Both the position numbers and the translations under genes were made by a program. The notes below the pieces were generated by a model. It was given only the letters and a program-made list of their open reading frames with translations. It had not been told where the DNA came from and searched no databases. Below are positions 16,997 through 26,311 of a DNA stretch of 64,000 nt, in pieces. The first letter of the stretch is position 1; every line of letters starts with the position of its first letter. The DNA is from Bradyrhizobium huanghuaihaiense (GTDB lineage: Bacteria > Pseudomonadota > Alphaproteobacteria > Rhizobiales > Xanthobacteraceae), in the NCBI RefSeq assembly GCF_007830635.1, contig NZ_VLLA01000016.1:156919-220918 (forward strand). Reading direction: 5' to 3'.

Positions 16997-17731
16997 TCAG
17001 AACACGAGCACCATGCCGTCTTCGGCGGCGAGGTGCGGCACGTCGTCCAGGCGCGACAGCATATCGTCGCTCATATGGGTGAGGACGAGGCGTTTTGCGC
17101 CGATTGCTGGCAGATGCTGTTCCAAGGTCTTCAGGCTGAGATGGTTCTTGACCACCTTCTCGTACATATAGGCTTCGCCGATGAAAAGGTCCGCGCCATG
17201 CGCCAGCGGAATGAGCGTCTCCGTCCATTCGGTATCGGCACTGTAGGCGAGCGTGCGGCCCTCGGCCGCGACGCGGTAGGCGAGGAAGGGACCGCCGGAG
17301 TCACCGTGCACGACCGGGTAGGGCGTCACAGTCACGGCGCCGAAGCTTCGGCTCTGCCCGGGCGCGAGCTCGACGACGTTGAGCTCGAAGCGCTGCCTGG
17401 TCTTGGAAGAATGCTCGAACAGCGCTTCCATCACCTGGACGAGCCGCGTCTCGATGCCTTCCGGGCCCGCGATCGTCAGCGGCCGCGTTCGCCGCGAGAA
17501 TTGCGCGTCGAGCAGGAAGAACGGCAGGCCGGCGAAATGATCGCCATGGAAATGCGTGATGAGAATGAGATCGATGTCGCCCCGCTCGATCTCGGGCCGC
17601 TTCAGCGCCGGCAGGGCCGACGCGCCGCAATCGATCAGGAAGTTCGCTTCGCGCCCGGAGACATGGAAGCAGGTGTTGAGCCTGCCGCCGGAGCCGAAGG
17701 CGTCACCGCAGCCGACGAAACGCAGTTGCAT
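16997..17731 (-). CDS. MBL-fold metallo-hydrolase (RNase Z-like)
   Basis: A 244-residue beta-lactamase-fold hydrolase with the zinc motif THFHGDH (about residues 59-65), a further His in PYPVVHGDS, the Asp in AYSADTEW and the late His in LVLTHMSDD. The overall pattern is of the RNase Z/phosphodiesterase branch, but at 244 residues it is shorter than a true RNase Z and lacks an obvious exosite arm. It may act on cyclic phosphodiesters. It is immediately upstream of the MATE pump on the same strand. Confidence 0.85.
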   Translation of the reverse strand: MQLRFVGCGDAFGSGGRLNTCFHVSGREANFLIDCGASALPALKRPEIERGDIDLILITHFHGDHFAGLPFFLLDAQFSRRTRPLTIAGPEGIETRLVQVMEALFEHSSKTRQRFELNVVELAPGQSRSFGAVTVTPYPVVHGDSGGPFLAYRVAAEGRTLAYSADTEWTETLIPLAHGADLFIGEAYMYEKVVKNHLSLKTLEQHLPAIGAKRLVLTHMSDDMLSRLDDVPHLAAEDGMVLVF

Positions 17732-17758
17732 CGGCTGCGCACTCCCTGAATCACGTAC

Positions 17759-18064
17759 TTACCGGCCGCGCGGCGCGCCGAACACGCGCGAGAGCAGCCA
17801 GATCGGGATCACGATGACCGCGCCGAGCAGGAAGTAGCGCCACAGCCAGTTGATGGTATCGAAGCCGAGATCCCACAGACGCTGGAACAACAGGCGGATG
17901 CTGTAGATGATGTTCCAGGGATCGAACCCGATCGCGGCGAGCACGACGCCGACCAGGATCGAGAGCAGGACGAGGCGAAACGCGACCGCCAACGGCGAGC
18001 CGCCGAGAAAGCGGTTCAGGCCGTCGCTGCGGCCGGCCGGCAAATCTCTGACGTCTTGGACCAT
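17759..18064 (-). CDS. DUF6460-like small membrane protein
   Basis: A 101-residue protein with two membrane segments (about residues 27-47 and 72-92) and the conserved opening GLNRFLGGSPLAVAFRL, which I associate with the alphaproteobacterial DUF6460 family. The function is unknown. It is 27 bases upstream of the MBL hydrolase on the same strand and could be the first gene of that unit. Confidence 0.72.
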   Translation of the reverse strand: MVQDVRDLPAGRSDGLNRFLGGSPLAVAFRLVLLSILVGVVLAAIGFDPWNIIYSIRLLFQRLWDLGFDTINWLWRYFLLGAVIVIPIWLLSRVFGAPRGR

Positions 18065-18189
18065 CGCAAACTCCTCGGGCGGATTCGACCCTATTATAGG
18101 GCACGGCGGGGGACATGGGGAACCCGCAACGACGCGTCAATCGGGTTACGGGAGTTTAATTCGGGCGGTGCGAACCGCGGGCTGGCTGC

Positions 18190-18310
18190 AACCTCTCCCG
18201 CTTGCGGGAGAGGTCGCGCCGAAGGCGCGGGTGAGGGCTCTCGCCTCTGGGGGAGTGTCCCAATGTGGAGACACCCTCTCCCCAACCCTCTCCCGCAAGC
18301 GGGAGAGGGA
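18190..18310. repeat. Paired palindromic repeat (CTCTCCCGCTTGCGGGAGAG family)
   Basis: Two facing copies, at about 18190-18213 and 18283-18310, with a GCGCCGAAGGCGC hairpin between them. The pair lies between the ligase stop (18321) and the DUF6460-like gene. Confidence 0.82.
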
Positions 18311-18320
18311 GCGCACCTGT

Positions 18321-19988
18321 TCACACCTCAATCTCCGCCGGCTCCGCCTTCAGCATCCTTTCCAGCGTCTCCAGCCTATCCGCCTCGCGCGGCGGCTTGT
18401 CCCAGCGCAGGCGGCTGATGCGGGGAAAGCGCATGGCGATGCCGGATTTGTGCCGCGGCGAGCGCTGCAGGCCTTCGAAGGCGACCTCCAGCACCAGCCC
18501 CTTGTCGCCCTCGTGCACGACATGGCGCACGGGACCGAATTTTTCCGTGGTGTTACGGCGAACGAAGCGGTCGATCTGCAGCAGCTCCTCGTCGGTGAAG
18601 CCGAAATATGCTTTGCCGACCGGCACCAGCTCGTCCCCGGCCTCGCCTGAGGTCCAGACGCCAAAGGTGTAGTCGGAGTAATAGGACGAGCGCTTGCCGT
18701 GGCCGCGCTGCGCATACATCAGCACGGCATCGATGATGTGCGGATCGCGCTTCCATTTCCACCACTGGCCCTTCGGCCGCCCCGGCAGATAGGGCGCATC
18801 GCGCCGCTTCAGCATCACGCCCTCGACGGCGTCCGCGTCTTCGCCGGCGCCGGCGCCGGCGCTCGCGGGATCGGCGCGCGCCGCGGTCAGCGCCTCCCAG
18901 CTCGCGAAGGGAACGGTGGGCGACAGATCAATGCGAGGATCGCCAAGCTTCCTGACGAATGTCTCCAGCCGTTCGCGCCGCTCCGCGAACGGCAGCTCGC
19001 GCAGATCATTCTCGTCATCACCGAGCAGATCGTAGGCGCGCAGGTGAATCGGAAACTTCTTGATCAGCTTGGGCGAGACGACCTTGCGGTTGAGGCGCTG
19101 TTGCAGGACGTTGAAACTCTGCACGCGGCCTTCGCGCAGGATCAGCAGCTCGCCGTCGATCGCGCCCGGCAGCCGCAGCGACGGCACGAGATCCGGAAAG
19201 CTGCCGGTGATGTCCTCGCCGGTGCGCGAATAGAGGCGCGCCGTGATGTGGCCGCGCTCGTCCCGGCCGGCGACCGCCTGCACGCGGATACCGTCCCATT
19301 TCCATTCGGCGATGTAGTCGGCGGGATCGAGTGTGGCGAAATCCGCATCCTCGATCGCATGCGCCAGCATCACGGGCCGGAACGGCGCGGGATCGCGATT
19401 GACAGGCTTTTCGCCGCGGCCTTCCAGCCAGGCGAACAGGTCGAGATAAGGTGGGCTGAGTCCCGGCCAGATCAGCTCGATCTCGTGCGGATCCTTGTCG
19501 CCGAGCGCGGCGGCCGCAGTCTTGGCGAGGCGCGCGGAGATACCGATCCGCAGCGCCCCGGTAACGAGCTTCAGGAGGGCCCAGCGGCCGGTCTCGTCTA
19601 GCTCGTCGAGCCAGCGTTCGAGCTGCTTCGGCAACTCGGTCTTGCCGAGTGTGCGCAGCGTGGTGACGACCTCGGTGAGGGTTGGGGGAGGCGGGTTGTT
19701 GTGGGCGGCGAGTTCGGCCTTCGGCCACATCAGCGCGACCGTCTCCGAGAGATCGCCGACATAGTCGTAGCTCAACCCGAACAGCACCTCATCGGCGCGC
19801 GCCGCGATCAGATCGCGGATCAGCGCCGGCTTGGCGTGCTTGAAGCTGAGCGCGCCGGTCAGCGCGGCCAGCGCATAGCCGCGGTCGGGATCGCCGACCT
19901 CGCGGAAATAGCCGGTGATCAGCCGCAGCTTGTTGTTGCGGCCGGGCTCGTAGGCGAGGCGGTCGAGCAATTCGGCGAAGCGGTTCAT
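18321..19988 (-). CDS. ATP-dependent DNA ligase, damage-response (LigC/PRK09247) type
   Basis: A 555-residue ATP-dependent DNA ligase. It has a helical N-terminal DNA-binding domain (residues 1-200), then the nucleotidyl-transfer core with the adenylated Lys230 in AEWKWDGIRVQ, motif III-like RLYSRTGEDITG, motif IV-like AIDGELLIL and motif V-like VEGVMLKRRD. The OB domain closes the protein. This branch (TIGR04120) is linked to cisplatin damage response and travels with an exonuclease, an Lhr helicase and a phosphoesterase, all present here. Its ATG overlaps the exonuclease stop (ATGA), so the two are translated together, exonuclease first. Confidence 0.93.
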   Translation of the reverse strand: MNRFAELLDRLAYEPGRNNKLRLITGYFREVGDPDRGYALAALTGALSFKHAKPALIRDLIAARADEVLFGLSYDYVGDLSETVALMWPKAELAAHNNPPPPTLTEVVTTLRTLGKTELPKQLERWLDELDETGRWALLKLVTGALRIGISARLAKTAAAALGDKDPHEIELIWPGLSPPYLDLFAWLEGRGEKPVNRDPAPFRPVMLAHAIEDADFATLDPADYIAEWKWDGIRVQAVAGRDERGHITARLYSRTGEDITGSFPDLVPSLRLPGAIDGELLILREGRVQSFNVLQQRLNRKVVSPKLIKKFPIHLRAYDLLGDDENDLRELPFAERRERLETFVRKLGDPRIDLSPTVPFASWEALTAARADPASAGAGAGEDADAVEGVMLKRRDAPYLPGRPKGQWWKWKRDPHIIDAVLMYAQRGHGKRSSYYSDYTFGVWTSGEAGDELVPVGKAYFGFTDEELLQIDRFVRRNTTEKFGPVRHVVHEGDKGLVLEVAFEGLQRSPRHKSGIAMRFPRISRLRWDKPPREADRLETLERMLKAEPAEIEV

Positions 19989-21031
19989 GCCTCAGTCTCG
20001 CCGGCGTCAGGCGTCTCGCTCTCCTCCTCGTCGCCGTAGCCGACGAGATCGAGCGGCTGCGCCTTCAGGCCTTTGCTCCGGCACCAATGCACCAGCGCAT
20101 CTTCCTGGCCGTGGGTGACCCAGATCTCGCCGGCGCCGGTCGCCGCGATGGTCGTGGTGAGACCATCCCAATCGGCATGATCGGAGATCACCAAAGGCAA
20201 TTCGACGCCGCCCTGCCGCGCCCGGGCGCGCACGCGCATCCAGCCCGAGGCAAAGGCGGTGACCGGGTCGGGAAAGCGCCGGGCCCAGATATCCGACGTG
20301 GCCGACGGTGGCGCCAGCGTGATGGTGCCGGCCAGCGCCGCCTTCTTCATGCCGGCCGCCGGCCTGAGCTCACCCAGTTCGATCCCGCGGCTCTGGTAGT
20401 AGGACGTGATCTTCTCCATCGCGCCATGCAGATAGATCGGCGCGTCATAGCCGGCCCGCCGCAGCAGCGCGATCACGCGCTGTGCCTTGCCGAGCGAGTA
20501 GGCGCCGACGAGGTGCGCGCGCTCCGGAAACAGCGCGACCGAGGCCAGCAGCTTCTTCACCTCGTCGGCCGCATCGCCATGCCGGAACACCGGCAGGCCG
20601 AACGTCGCCTCGGTGATGAAGACGTCGCAGGGCACCAGCTCGAATGGCGTGCAGGTCGGATCTAGCGCGTCCTTGTAGTCGCCGGAGGCGACGATGCAGG
20701 TGTCCTTGCACGTCACAGCGATCTGCGCCGAGCCCAGCACGTGGCCGGCCGGGTGGAATTTCACGCGGACGTCGCCGAGGCGGATCTCCTCGCCATAGCG
20801 GATGACTTGCGTCGAGCCGGCAAAGTTCTCGCCATAGCGCAGCCGCATCATGTCGAGCGTTTCCTGCGTCGCCAGCACCGCGCCATGGCCGGCGCGGGCA
20901 TGGTCGGAATGGCCGTGGGTGATCACGGCCCGCTCGACGGGGCGGACAGGGTCGATATGGAAGCCGCCGGGCTTGCAGCACAGGCCGGCAGCAGCTGGCA
21001 GCAGGATCTCTTGCGGACGCATGGACGTCAT
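19985..21031 (-). CDS. Ligase-associated DNA exonuclease (MBL/beta-CASP fold)
   Basis: A 348-residue metallo-beta-lactamase nuclease of the SNM1/CPSF-like ligase-associated group (TIGR04122). The zinc motif is HGHSDH, with further ligands in FHPAGHVLGSAQ, ASGDYKD and the C-terminal SDHADW. It is expected to trim damaged DNA ends for the ligase encoded directly downstream. The start is uncertain: ATG 21031 is used, ATG 21022 and GTG 21064 are in frame, and none has a strong ribosome site. It diverges from the methyltransferase gene at 21226. Confidence 0.9.
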   Translation of the reverse strand: MTSMRPQEILLPAAAGLCCKPGGFHIDPVRPVERAVITHGHSDHARAGHGAVLATQETLDMMRLRYGENFAGSTQVIRYGEEIRLGDVRVKFHPAGHVLGSAQIAVTCKDTCIVASGDYKDALDPTCTPFELVPCDVFITEATFGLPVFRHGDAADEVKKLLASVALFPERAHLVGAYSLGKAQRVIALLRRAGYDAPIYLHGAMEKITSYYQSRGIELGELRPAAGMKKAALAGTITLAPPSATSDIWARRFPDPVTAFASGWMRVRARARQGGVELPLVISDHADWDGLTTTIAATGAGEIWVTHGQEDALVHWCRSKGLKAQPLDLVGYGDEEESETPDAGETEA

Positions 21032-21225
21032 ATAGGCAGCGGTGCCCCGATATTCACCCGTCACGCGCGGGCTTGCCGTCTCCGCTAGGCTTCGCCGGCC
21101 CGATGGTGTAAAAGCCTGCCGAAGCCATTTGGCGGAGGCGGGACCCGCGCATCCATCGCCCTAAACAGTTCCTTTCTTGATGGATTGCCGGGTCAGGCCC
21201 GGCAATGACGAGTGTTGGTTCCTCA

Positions 21226-22152
21226 ATGCCGCTCCGCCTGTTCCTGACCTCCGGCGATCTCATGGCCGACCGCCGTTTCGAGTTCGCGCGCGACCTCCAG
21301 CTCAAGGGCGATCTGCCCGCCGCCGCGGACCTGATCGAGCAGGCGATCGAGCTCGCGCCCAACTTCACCTCGGCCTGGTTCACGCTCGGCGAGATCCGTC
21401 AGCAGCTCGGCGAGCGCGACAAGGCAATCGAAGCCTTCCGCAAGGCGCGCGACTCCGATCCGGAGGATCAGCACGGCGCCGGCCTGCATCTGATGCGGCT
21501 CGGCGATGCGCAAGTTGCGGAGATGCCCAAGGCCTATGTCCAGGCGCTGTTCGATCAATACGCGCCGCGCTTCGAGCACGCGCTGATCAACGATCTCGGC
21601 TATCGCGCCCCCGCGCTGATCTTCAAGGCGGTGCTGGCCGCGCGCGTCACCGCGAAGAAGCCGGCCTTCTTCAAGCGCACCATCGATCTCGGCTGCGGCA
21701 CCGGGCTTGCGGCGGCCGCCTTCGCCCAGCAGGTCGACCATTTCATCGGCATCGACCTGTCGCCCGGCATGATCAAGGAAGCGCGCGCGACGAACCTCTA
21801 TGCCGAGCTCGAAGTTGCCGACATGATCGAGGGCCTGCGCACGAAGAGTGACGGATGCGCGAACCTCGTCGTCGCCGCGGACGCGTTCGTCTATCTCTCC
21901 GATCTCGCGCCGGTGCTGACCGAAGCAACGCGCGTGCTCGTATCGGGCGGCGTGCTCGCCTTCACGCTGGAGACGCATGACGGCACCGGCATCGTGCTCG
22001 GCGAAGCCCTGCGCTATGCCCATTCGGCGGAATATGTCCGCGGTGCCATCGCGAAAGCCGGGCTCAAGCTGTTGACGCTGGAGCCGGCCTCGCCGCGCAA
22101 CGAGAACAACGAGCCGGTGCGCGGTCTCGTCGTCGTCGCCGAGAAAACTTGA
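21226..22152 (+). CDS. TPR-containing class I SAM-dependent methyltransferase
   Basis: A 308-residue protein: tetratricopeptide-like helices at the N-terminus (about residues 14-90, with APNFTSAWFTLGEIRQQLGE), then a Rossmann methyltransferase with motif I TIDLGCGTGLAAAAF and motif IV-like VVAADAFVYL. The acceptor is unknown; proteins of this layout are often annotated as type 11/12 methyltransferases. Starts at 21226 and 21262 are both possible. It lies between the two halves of the DNA-damage module, and whether it takes part in that module is unknown. Confidence 0.83.
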   Translation: MPLRLFLTSGDLMADRRFEFARDLQLKGDLPAAADLIEQAIELAPNFTSAWFTLGEIRQQLGERDKAIEAFRKARDSDPEDQHGAGLHLMRLGDAQVAEMPKAYVQALFDQYAPRFEHALINDLGYRAPALIFKAVLAARVTAKKPAFFKRTIDLGCGTGLAAAAFAQQVDHFIGIDLSPGMIKEARATNLYAELEVADMIEGLRTKSDGCANLVVAADAFVYLSDLAPVLTEATRVLVSGGVLAFTLETHDGTGIVLGEALRYAHSAEYVRGAIAKAGLKLLTLEPASPRNENNEPVRGLVVVAEKT

Positions 22153-22267
22153 GTCTAGGCGCTAATTTACGCTGATTTGAGCGTCATTGCGTCGCAAAGC
22201 GACGACTTCCTACTTGCGAGCCGAGCTGCGATGTCAGCACAATGCGCGCATCAGGGAGAAACAAATA

Positions 22268-23497
22268 ATGACAAAGAATCCATCGCGGCGCGATTTCAGC
22301 GCCGGTGCGCTCGCTACCATTGCAGCATCCACATTGCCCGCGCCCTACGTCTGGGCCGCGGAGAAGAAATACGATGCGGGTGCCAGCGACACCGAGATCA
22401 AGATCGGGCAGACCGTGCCGCATTCCGGCCCCGGCTCGCTCTACGGCGTGCTCGGGCGCGTCGGCGAAGCCTATTTCCAGATGCTGAACGAGAAGGGCGG
22501 CATCAACGGACGCAAGGTCAAGTTCCTCACCATGGACGACGCCTACAGCGCGCCGAAATGCGTCGAGGCGACGCGGCGCCTCGTCGAGCAGGAGGAAGTT
22601 CTCGCGCTCTACGGCTCGCTCGGCACCGCGCCGCAGACCGCCGTGCACAAATACCTGAACTCCAAGGGCGTGCCGCAGCTCCTGCTCAACACCGGCGCGT
22701 CGAAGTGGAACAACCCGAAAGAGTTCAAATGGACCATGGCGGGCCTGCCGCTCTATCCGACCGAGGCGCGCATCCTGGCGCGGCACGTCGTCGCCGTGAA
22801 GCCGAATGCGAAGATCGGCATCCTCTACCAGAACGACGATTTCGGCCGCGACTTCCTCGGTCCCTTCAAGAAGGTGCTGGCGGATGCCGGCGGCACGGCG
22901 CAGGTGATCATGGAGCAGACCTACGATCTCACCGAGCCGACCGTCGATTCCCAGCTCATCAATCTCTCCAAGTCGGGCGCCGACGTCTTCTACAACATCT
23001 CGACCGGCAAGGCCTCGTCGCAGTCGATCCGCAAAGTGGCCGAGCTCGGCTGGAAGCCGCTGCAGCTTCTGTCCGCAGGCTCCACGGGCCGCTCGATCCT
23101 CAACGCCGCCGGCCTTGAGAACGCCACCGGCATCGTCGCCATCCGCTACAACAAGGAGGTCGGCCTGCCCAAATGGGAGAAGGACCCCGACGTGATGGCG
23201 TTCGAGGAGCTGCGCAAGAAGTACACGCCGGCCATCGACCCCGACAACACCATCGCCTTTGCCGGATACGGCCAGGCCGTGACCATGGGCGAGATCCTGC
23301 GCCGCTGCGGCGACGACCTCACCCGCGCCAACGTCTTGAAGCAGGCGTCCACGCTCGCCGGCTTCCACTCGCCCTATTTCCTCGACGGCGTCACCTACAG
23401 CTACACCCCCGAGGACTACACGCCGATGAAGACGCTGTTCATCTCCACCTTCACCGGCAAGGATTGGGACATCTCCGACAAGCCGATGTCGGAGTAG
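22268..23497 (+). CDS. Tat-type ABC substrate-binding protein, branched-chain amino acid (LivK) family
   Basis: A 409-residue periplasmic binding protein of the Peripla_BP_6 family. The N-terminus NPSRRDFSAGALATIAAST is a twin-arginine-style signal, cleaved near YVWA. The mature part has EIKIGQTVPHSGPGS, NEKGGINGRKVKF and KIGILYQNDDFGRDFL, as in urea or branched-chain amino acid or aromatic-acid binding proteins. The start at 22268 has GGGAGAAA upstream; an in-frame stretch to 22187 is not secretory. No transporter genes adjoin, so it is an orphan binding protein. The ligand is not predictable. Confidence 0.87.
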   Translation: MTKNPSRRDFSAGALATIAASTLPAPYVWAAEKKYDAGASDTEIKIGQTVPHSGPGSLYGVLGRVGEAYFQMLNEKGGINGRKVKFLTMDDAYSAPKCVEATRRLVEQEEVLALYGSLGTAPQTAVHKYLNSKGVPQLLLNTGASKWNNPKEFKWTMAGLPLYPTEARILARHVVAVKPNAKIGILYQNDDFGRDFLGPFKKVLADAGGTAQVIMEQTYDLTEPTVDSQLINLSKSGADVFYNISTGKASSQSIRKVAELGWKPLQLLSAGSTGRSILNAAGLENATGIVAIRYNKEVGLPKWEKDPDVMAFEELRKKYTPAIDPDNTIAFAGYGQAVTMGEILRRCGDDLTRANVLKQASTLAGFHSPYFLDGVTYSYTPEDYTPMKTLFISTFTGKDWDISDKPMSE

Positions 23498-23519
23498 GGA
23501 CTCTCGGCAATCGAGATGC

Positions 23520-23610
23520 CGTAGGGTGGGCAAAGCGAAGCGTGCCCACCACCTTTTCCGGTCAGAGAGAGATGGTGGGCACGGCGCGATGCGCCTTTGC
23601 CCACCCTACG
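23520..23610. repeat. Paired repeat (CGTAGGGTGGGCAAAG family)
   Basis: The ends CGTAGGGTGG and CCACCCTACG are exact complements, with inner arms around GTGCCCACC/GGTGGGCAC. The right end lies only 10 bases before the helicase start, and its last G plus the following GGAG form the probable ribosome site. Confidence 0.84.
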
Positions 23611-23620
23611 GGAGCTCGTC

Positions 23621-26269
23621 GTGGCTCCCACCCCCTCGACGAACCCACCCCCACGGCTTACCTCTTATGCCGTGCCGCCCCGCATCCTCAAAATCCCGGC
23701 CGAGCCGGCCACGCTGCTGCCCGACCGCTTCAACGCGTGGTTCGCGGCCCGCGGCTGGTCGCCGCGTGAGCATCAGCTCGCGCTGCTGGAGAAGGCACGC
23801 GAGGACGCCAGCGCGCTCCTGATCGCGCCGACCGGGGCCGGCAAGACGCTGGCCGGATTTCTGCCGACGCTGGTGGAGCTTTCGATGCAGACGGTCGAGC
23901 GCAACGCCGGCGCCAAGCAAAACCTCGTCTCCACCGGTCGTTCCGTGCAGCGCGCCGGCGGCCTGCACACCCTCTACATCTCGCCGCTGAAGGCGCTCGC
24001 CGTCGACATCGCGCGCAACCTCGAGCGCCCCGTTGCCGAGATGGGCCTGCCGATCAAGATCGAGACCCGCACCGGCGACACGCCGGTGTCGCGGCGCCAG
24101 CGCCAACGGCGCTATCCGCCCGACATCCTGCTGACGACGCCGGAACAGCTCGCGCTGCTGCTGTCCTCCGACGACGCGCCGTTCCTGTTCTCCTCCTTGA
24201 AGCGCATCGTGCTCGACGAGCTGCACGCCCTGGTCACGTCCAAGCGCGGCGATCTGCTCTCGCTCGGCCTTGCGCGGCTGTGGCGCCTCGCGCCGCAGAT
24301 GCGCGCGATCGGCCTGTCGGCGACGGTGGCCGAGCCGGAGCAGCTCGCGCGCTTCCTGGTGCCGCAGGCTGAAGGTAAGGAAGTCGCCGCCGACATCGTC
24401 GTCGCCGGCGGCGCCGCGCCGCCGGAGGTCGAGATGCTGGACACGCGTGAGCGGCTGCCCTGGGCCGGCCACAGCGCGCGCCATGCGCTCCCCGAGATCT
24501 ACGAGCTGATCAAGGCCAACAAGACCACGCTGGTCTTCGTCAACACCCGCAGCCAGGCCGAGATGCTGTTCCAGAACCTCTGGAGCATGAACGATGACGG
24601 CCTCGCGATCGCGCTGCATCACGGCTCGCTCGACGTCGCGCAGCGCCGCAAGGTCGAGGACGCGATGTCGGCGGGCCGCCTGCGCGGCGTGGTCTGCACC
24701 TCCTCGCTCGATCTCGGCGTCGACTGGGGCGATGTCGATCTCGTCGTCAATATCGGTGCGCCCAAAGGATCCTCGCGCCTGATGCAGCGGATCGGCCGCG
24801 CCAATCACCGCCTCGACGAAGCCTCGCGCGCGGTGCTGGTGCCGGCCAACCGCTTCGAGGTGCTGGAATGCCGCGTCGCCATCGACGCCATCGCCGAGAA
24901 TGCGCAGGACACGCCGCCGCTGCGCACCGGCGCGCTCGACGTGCTGGCCCAGCACGTGCTCGGCTGCGCCTGCGGCGAGCCGTTCTTCAGCGACGAACTC
25001 TACCGCGAGGTCCGCACCGCCGCGCCCTACGCAAACCTGTCGCGGCAGGATTTCGACGACGTCGTCGATTTCGTGGCGTCCGGCGGCTATGCGCTCAAGA
25101 CCTATGAGCGCTTCGCCCGCATCAAGCAGGACAAGAAGGGCCGCTGGCGCGTCGCCAATCCGAAGGTGCGGCAGAGCTACCGGATGAATGTCGGCACCAT
25201 TGTCGAGGACGACATGCTCAAGGTTCGCCTGGTCCGCTCGCGCGGCGGCGGTGCGGGAAAAGCAGGCGGATCGACCGGTGTGATCGCGCGCGGCGGCCGG
25301 TTGCTCGGCGAGATCGAGGAAGCTTTCATCGAGGGCCTCAGCCCCGGCGACACCTTCGTGTTCAGCGGCGAGGTGGTGCGCTACGAGACCCTGGTCGAGG
25401 ACCAGGTCTATGTCTCGCGCGCGCACGACAAGGATCCGAAGGTGCCGTCCTACATGGGCGGCAAGTTTCCGCTCTCGACCTATCTTGCCGAGCGGGTGCG
25501 CCGCCTGCTCGACGACGGGCGTGCGTGGGGCGGCTTGCCGGAGCAGGTGCGCGACTGGCTCTCGCTGCAGAAGGATGTCTCGCGCGTGCCCGCGGTGCGC
25601 GAGCTTCTGGTTGAGAGCTTTCCGCGCGCCAACAAGCATTATCTGGTCTGCTATCCCTTCGAGGGCCGCCTCGCGCACCAGACGCTCGGCATGCTGCTGA
25701 CGCGGCGGCTGGAGCGTGCCCGCGCGCGGCCGCTTGGCTTCGTCGCCAACGAATATGCGGTGGCGATCTGGGGGCTCGGCGATCTCTCCTTCATGATCCG
25801 CGACGGCCGGATCGACCTCAACGCGCTGTTCGACCCCGACATGCTCGGCGACGATCTCGAAGCCTGGCTCGCCGAATCCGCGCTGATGAAGCGCACCTTC
25901 CGCAACTGCGCCATCATCTCCGGCCTGATCGCGCGCCGCCACACCGGAGAGGAGAAGAGCCGCCGCCAGGTGCTGTTCTCGACCGACCTCGTCTACGACG
26001 TGCTGCGCAAGCACCAGGCCGATCACGTCCTGCTGCGCGCCGCGCGCGCCGATGCCGCCACCGGCCTGCTCGACCTGCGCCGCCTGGGGGACATGCTCGC
26101 CCGCATCCACGGCCGTATCACGCACCGGGAACTCGACCGTGTCTCCCCGCTCGCCGTCCCCGTGATGCTGGAAATCGGCCGCGAGTCAGTTTATGGCGAA
26201 GCTGCAGACGAGCTGTTGGCGGAAGCCGCCGACGAGCTGGTCAAAGAGGCGATGGATAGAAGCGGGTAG
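23621..26269 (+). CDS. Ligase-associated DEXH-box helicase (Lhr family)
   Basis: An 882-residue superfamily 2 DNA helicase of the Lhr type (ligase-associated, TIGR04121). Walker A is APTGAGKT (about residues 67-74), Walker B DELH, motif III GLSATV, motif IV-like LVFVNTRSQ, motif VI QRIGRANHR, followed by the long Lhr C-terminal region (WH and beta-barrel parts). GTG at 23621 follows GGGAG at good spacing. An in-frame TTG at 23597 lies inside the preceding repeat and is unlikely. Its partner phosphoesterase follows after a short gap, and the ligase and exonuclease are encoded 2.6 kb away on the other strand. Confidence 0.93.
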   Translation: MAPTPSTNPPPRLTSYAVPPRILKIPAEPATLLPDRFNAWFAARGWSPREHQLALLEKAREDASALLIAPTGAGKTLAGFLPTLVELSMQTVERNAGAKQNLVSTGRSVQRAGGLHTLYISPLKALAVDIARNLERPVAEMGLPIKIETRTGDTPVSRRQRQRRYPPDILLTTPEQLALLLSSDDAPFLFSSLKRIVLDELHALVTSKRGDLLSLGLARLWRLAPQMRAIGLSATVAEPEQLARFLVPQAEGKEVAADIVVAGGAAPPEVEMLDTRERLPWAGHSARHALPEIYELIKANKTTLVFVNTRSQAEMLFQNLWSMNDDGLAIALHHGSLDVAQRRKVEDAMSAGRLRGVVCTSSLDLGVDWGDVDLVVNIGAPKGSSRLMQRIGRANHRLDEASRAVLVPANRFEVLECRVAIDAIAENAQDTPPLRTGALDVLAQHVLGCACGEPFFSDELYREVRTAAPYANLSRQDFDDVVDFVASGGYALKTYERFARIKQDKKGRWRVANPKVRQSYRMNVGTIVEDDMLKVRLVRSRGGGAGKAGGSTGVIARGGRLLGEIEEAFIEGLSPGDTFVFSGEVVRYETLVEDQVYVSRAHDKDPKVPSYMGGKFPLSTYLAERVRRLLDDGRAWGGLPEQVRDWLSLQKDVSRVPAVRELLVESFPRANKHYLVCYPFEGRLAHQTLGMLLTRRLERARARPLGFVANEYAVAIWGLGDLSFMIRDGRIDLNALFDPDMLGDDLEAWLAESALMKRTFRNCAIISGLIARRHTGEEKSRRQVLFSTDLVYDVLRKHQADHVLLRAARADAATGLLDLRRLGDMLARIHGRITHRELDRVSPLAVPVMLEIGRESVYGEAADELLAEAADELVKEAMDRSG

Positions 26270-26311
26270 GACGTGACGGCAGGCGCGCTGGTTTCAGGAG
26301 ATGACGAGGAC

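Noticed and set aside
23606..26125. 839-codon minus-strand frame opposite the Lhr helicase
   Set aside because: Antisense shadow; the helicase motifs on the plus strand are unambiguous.
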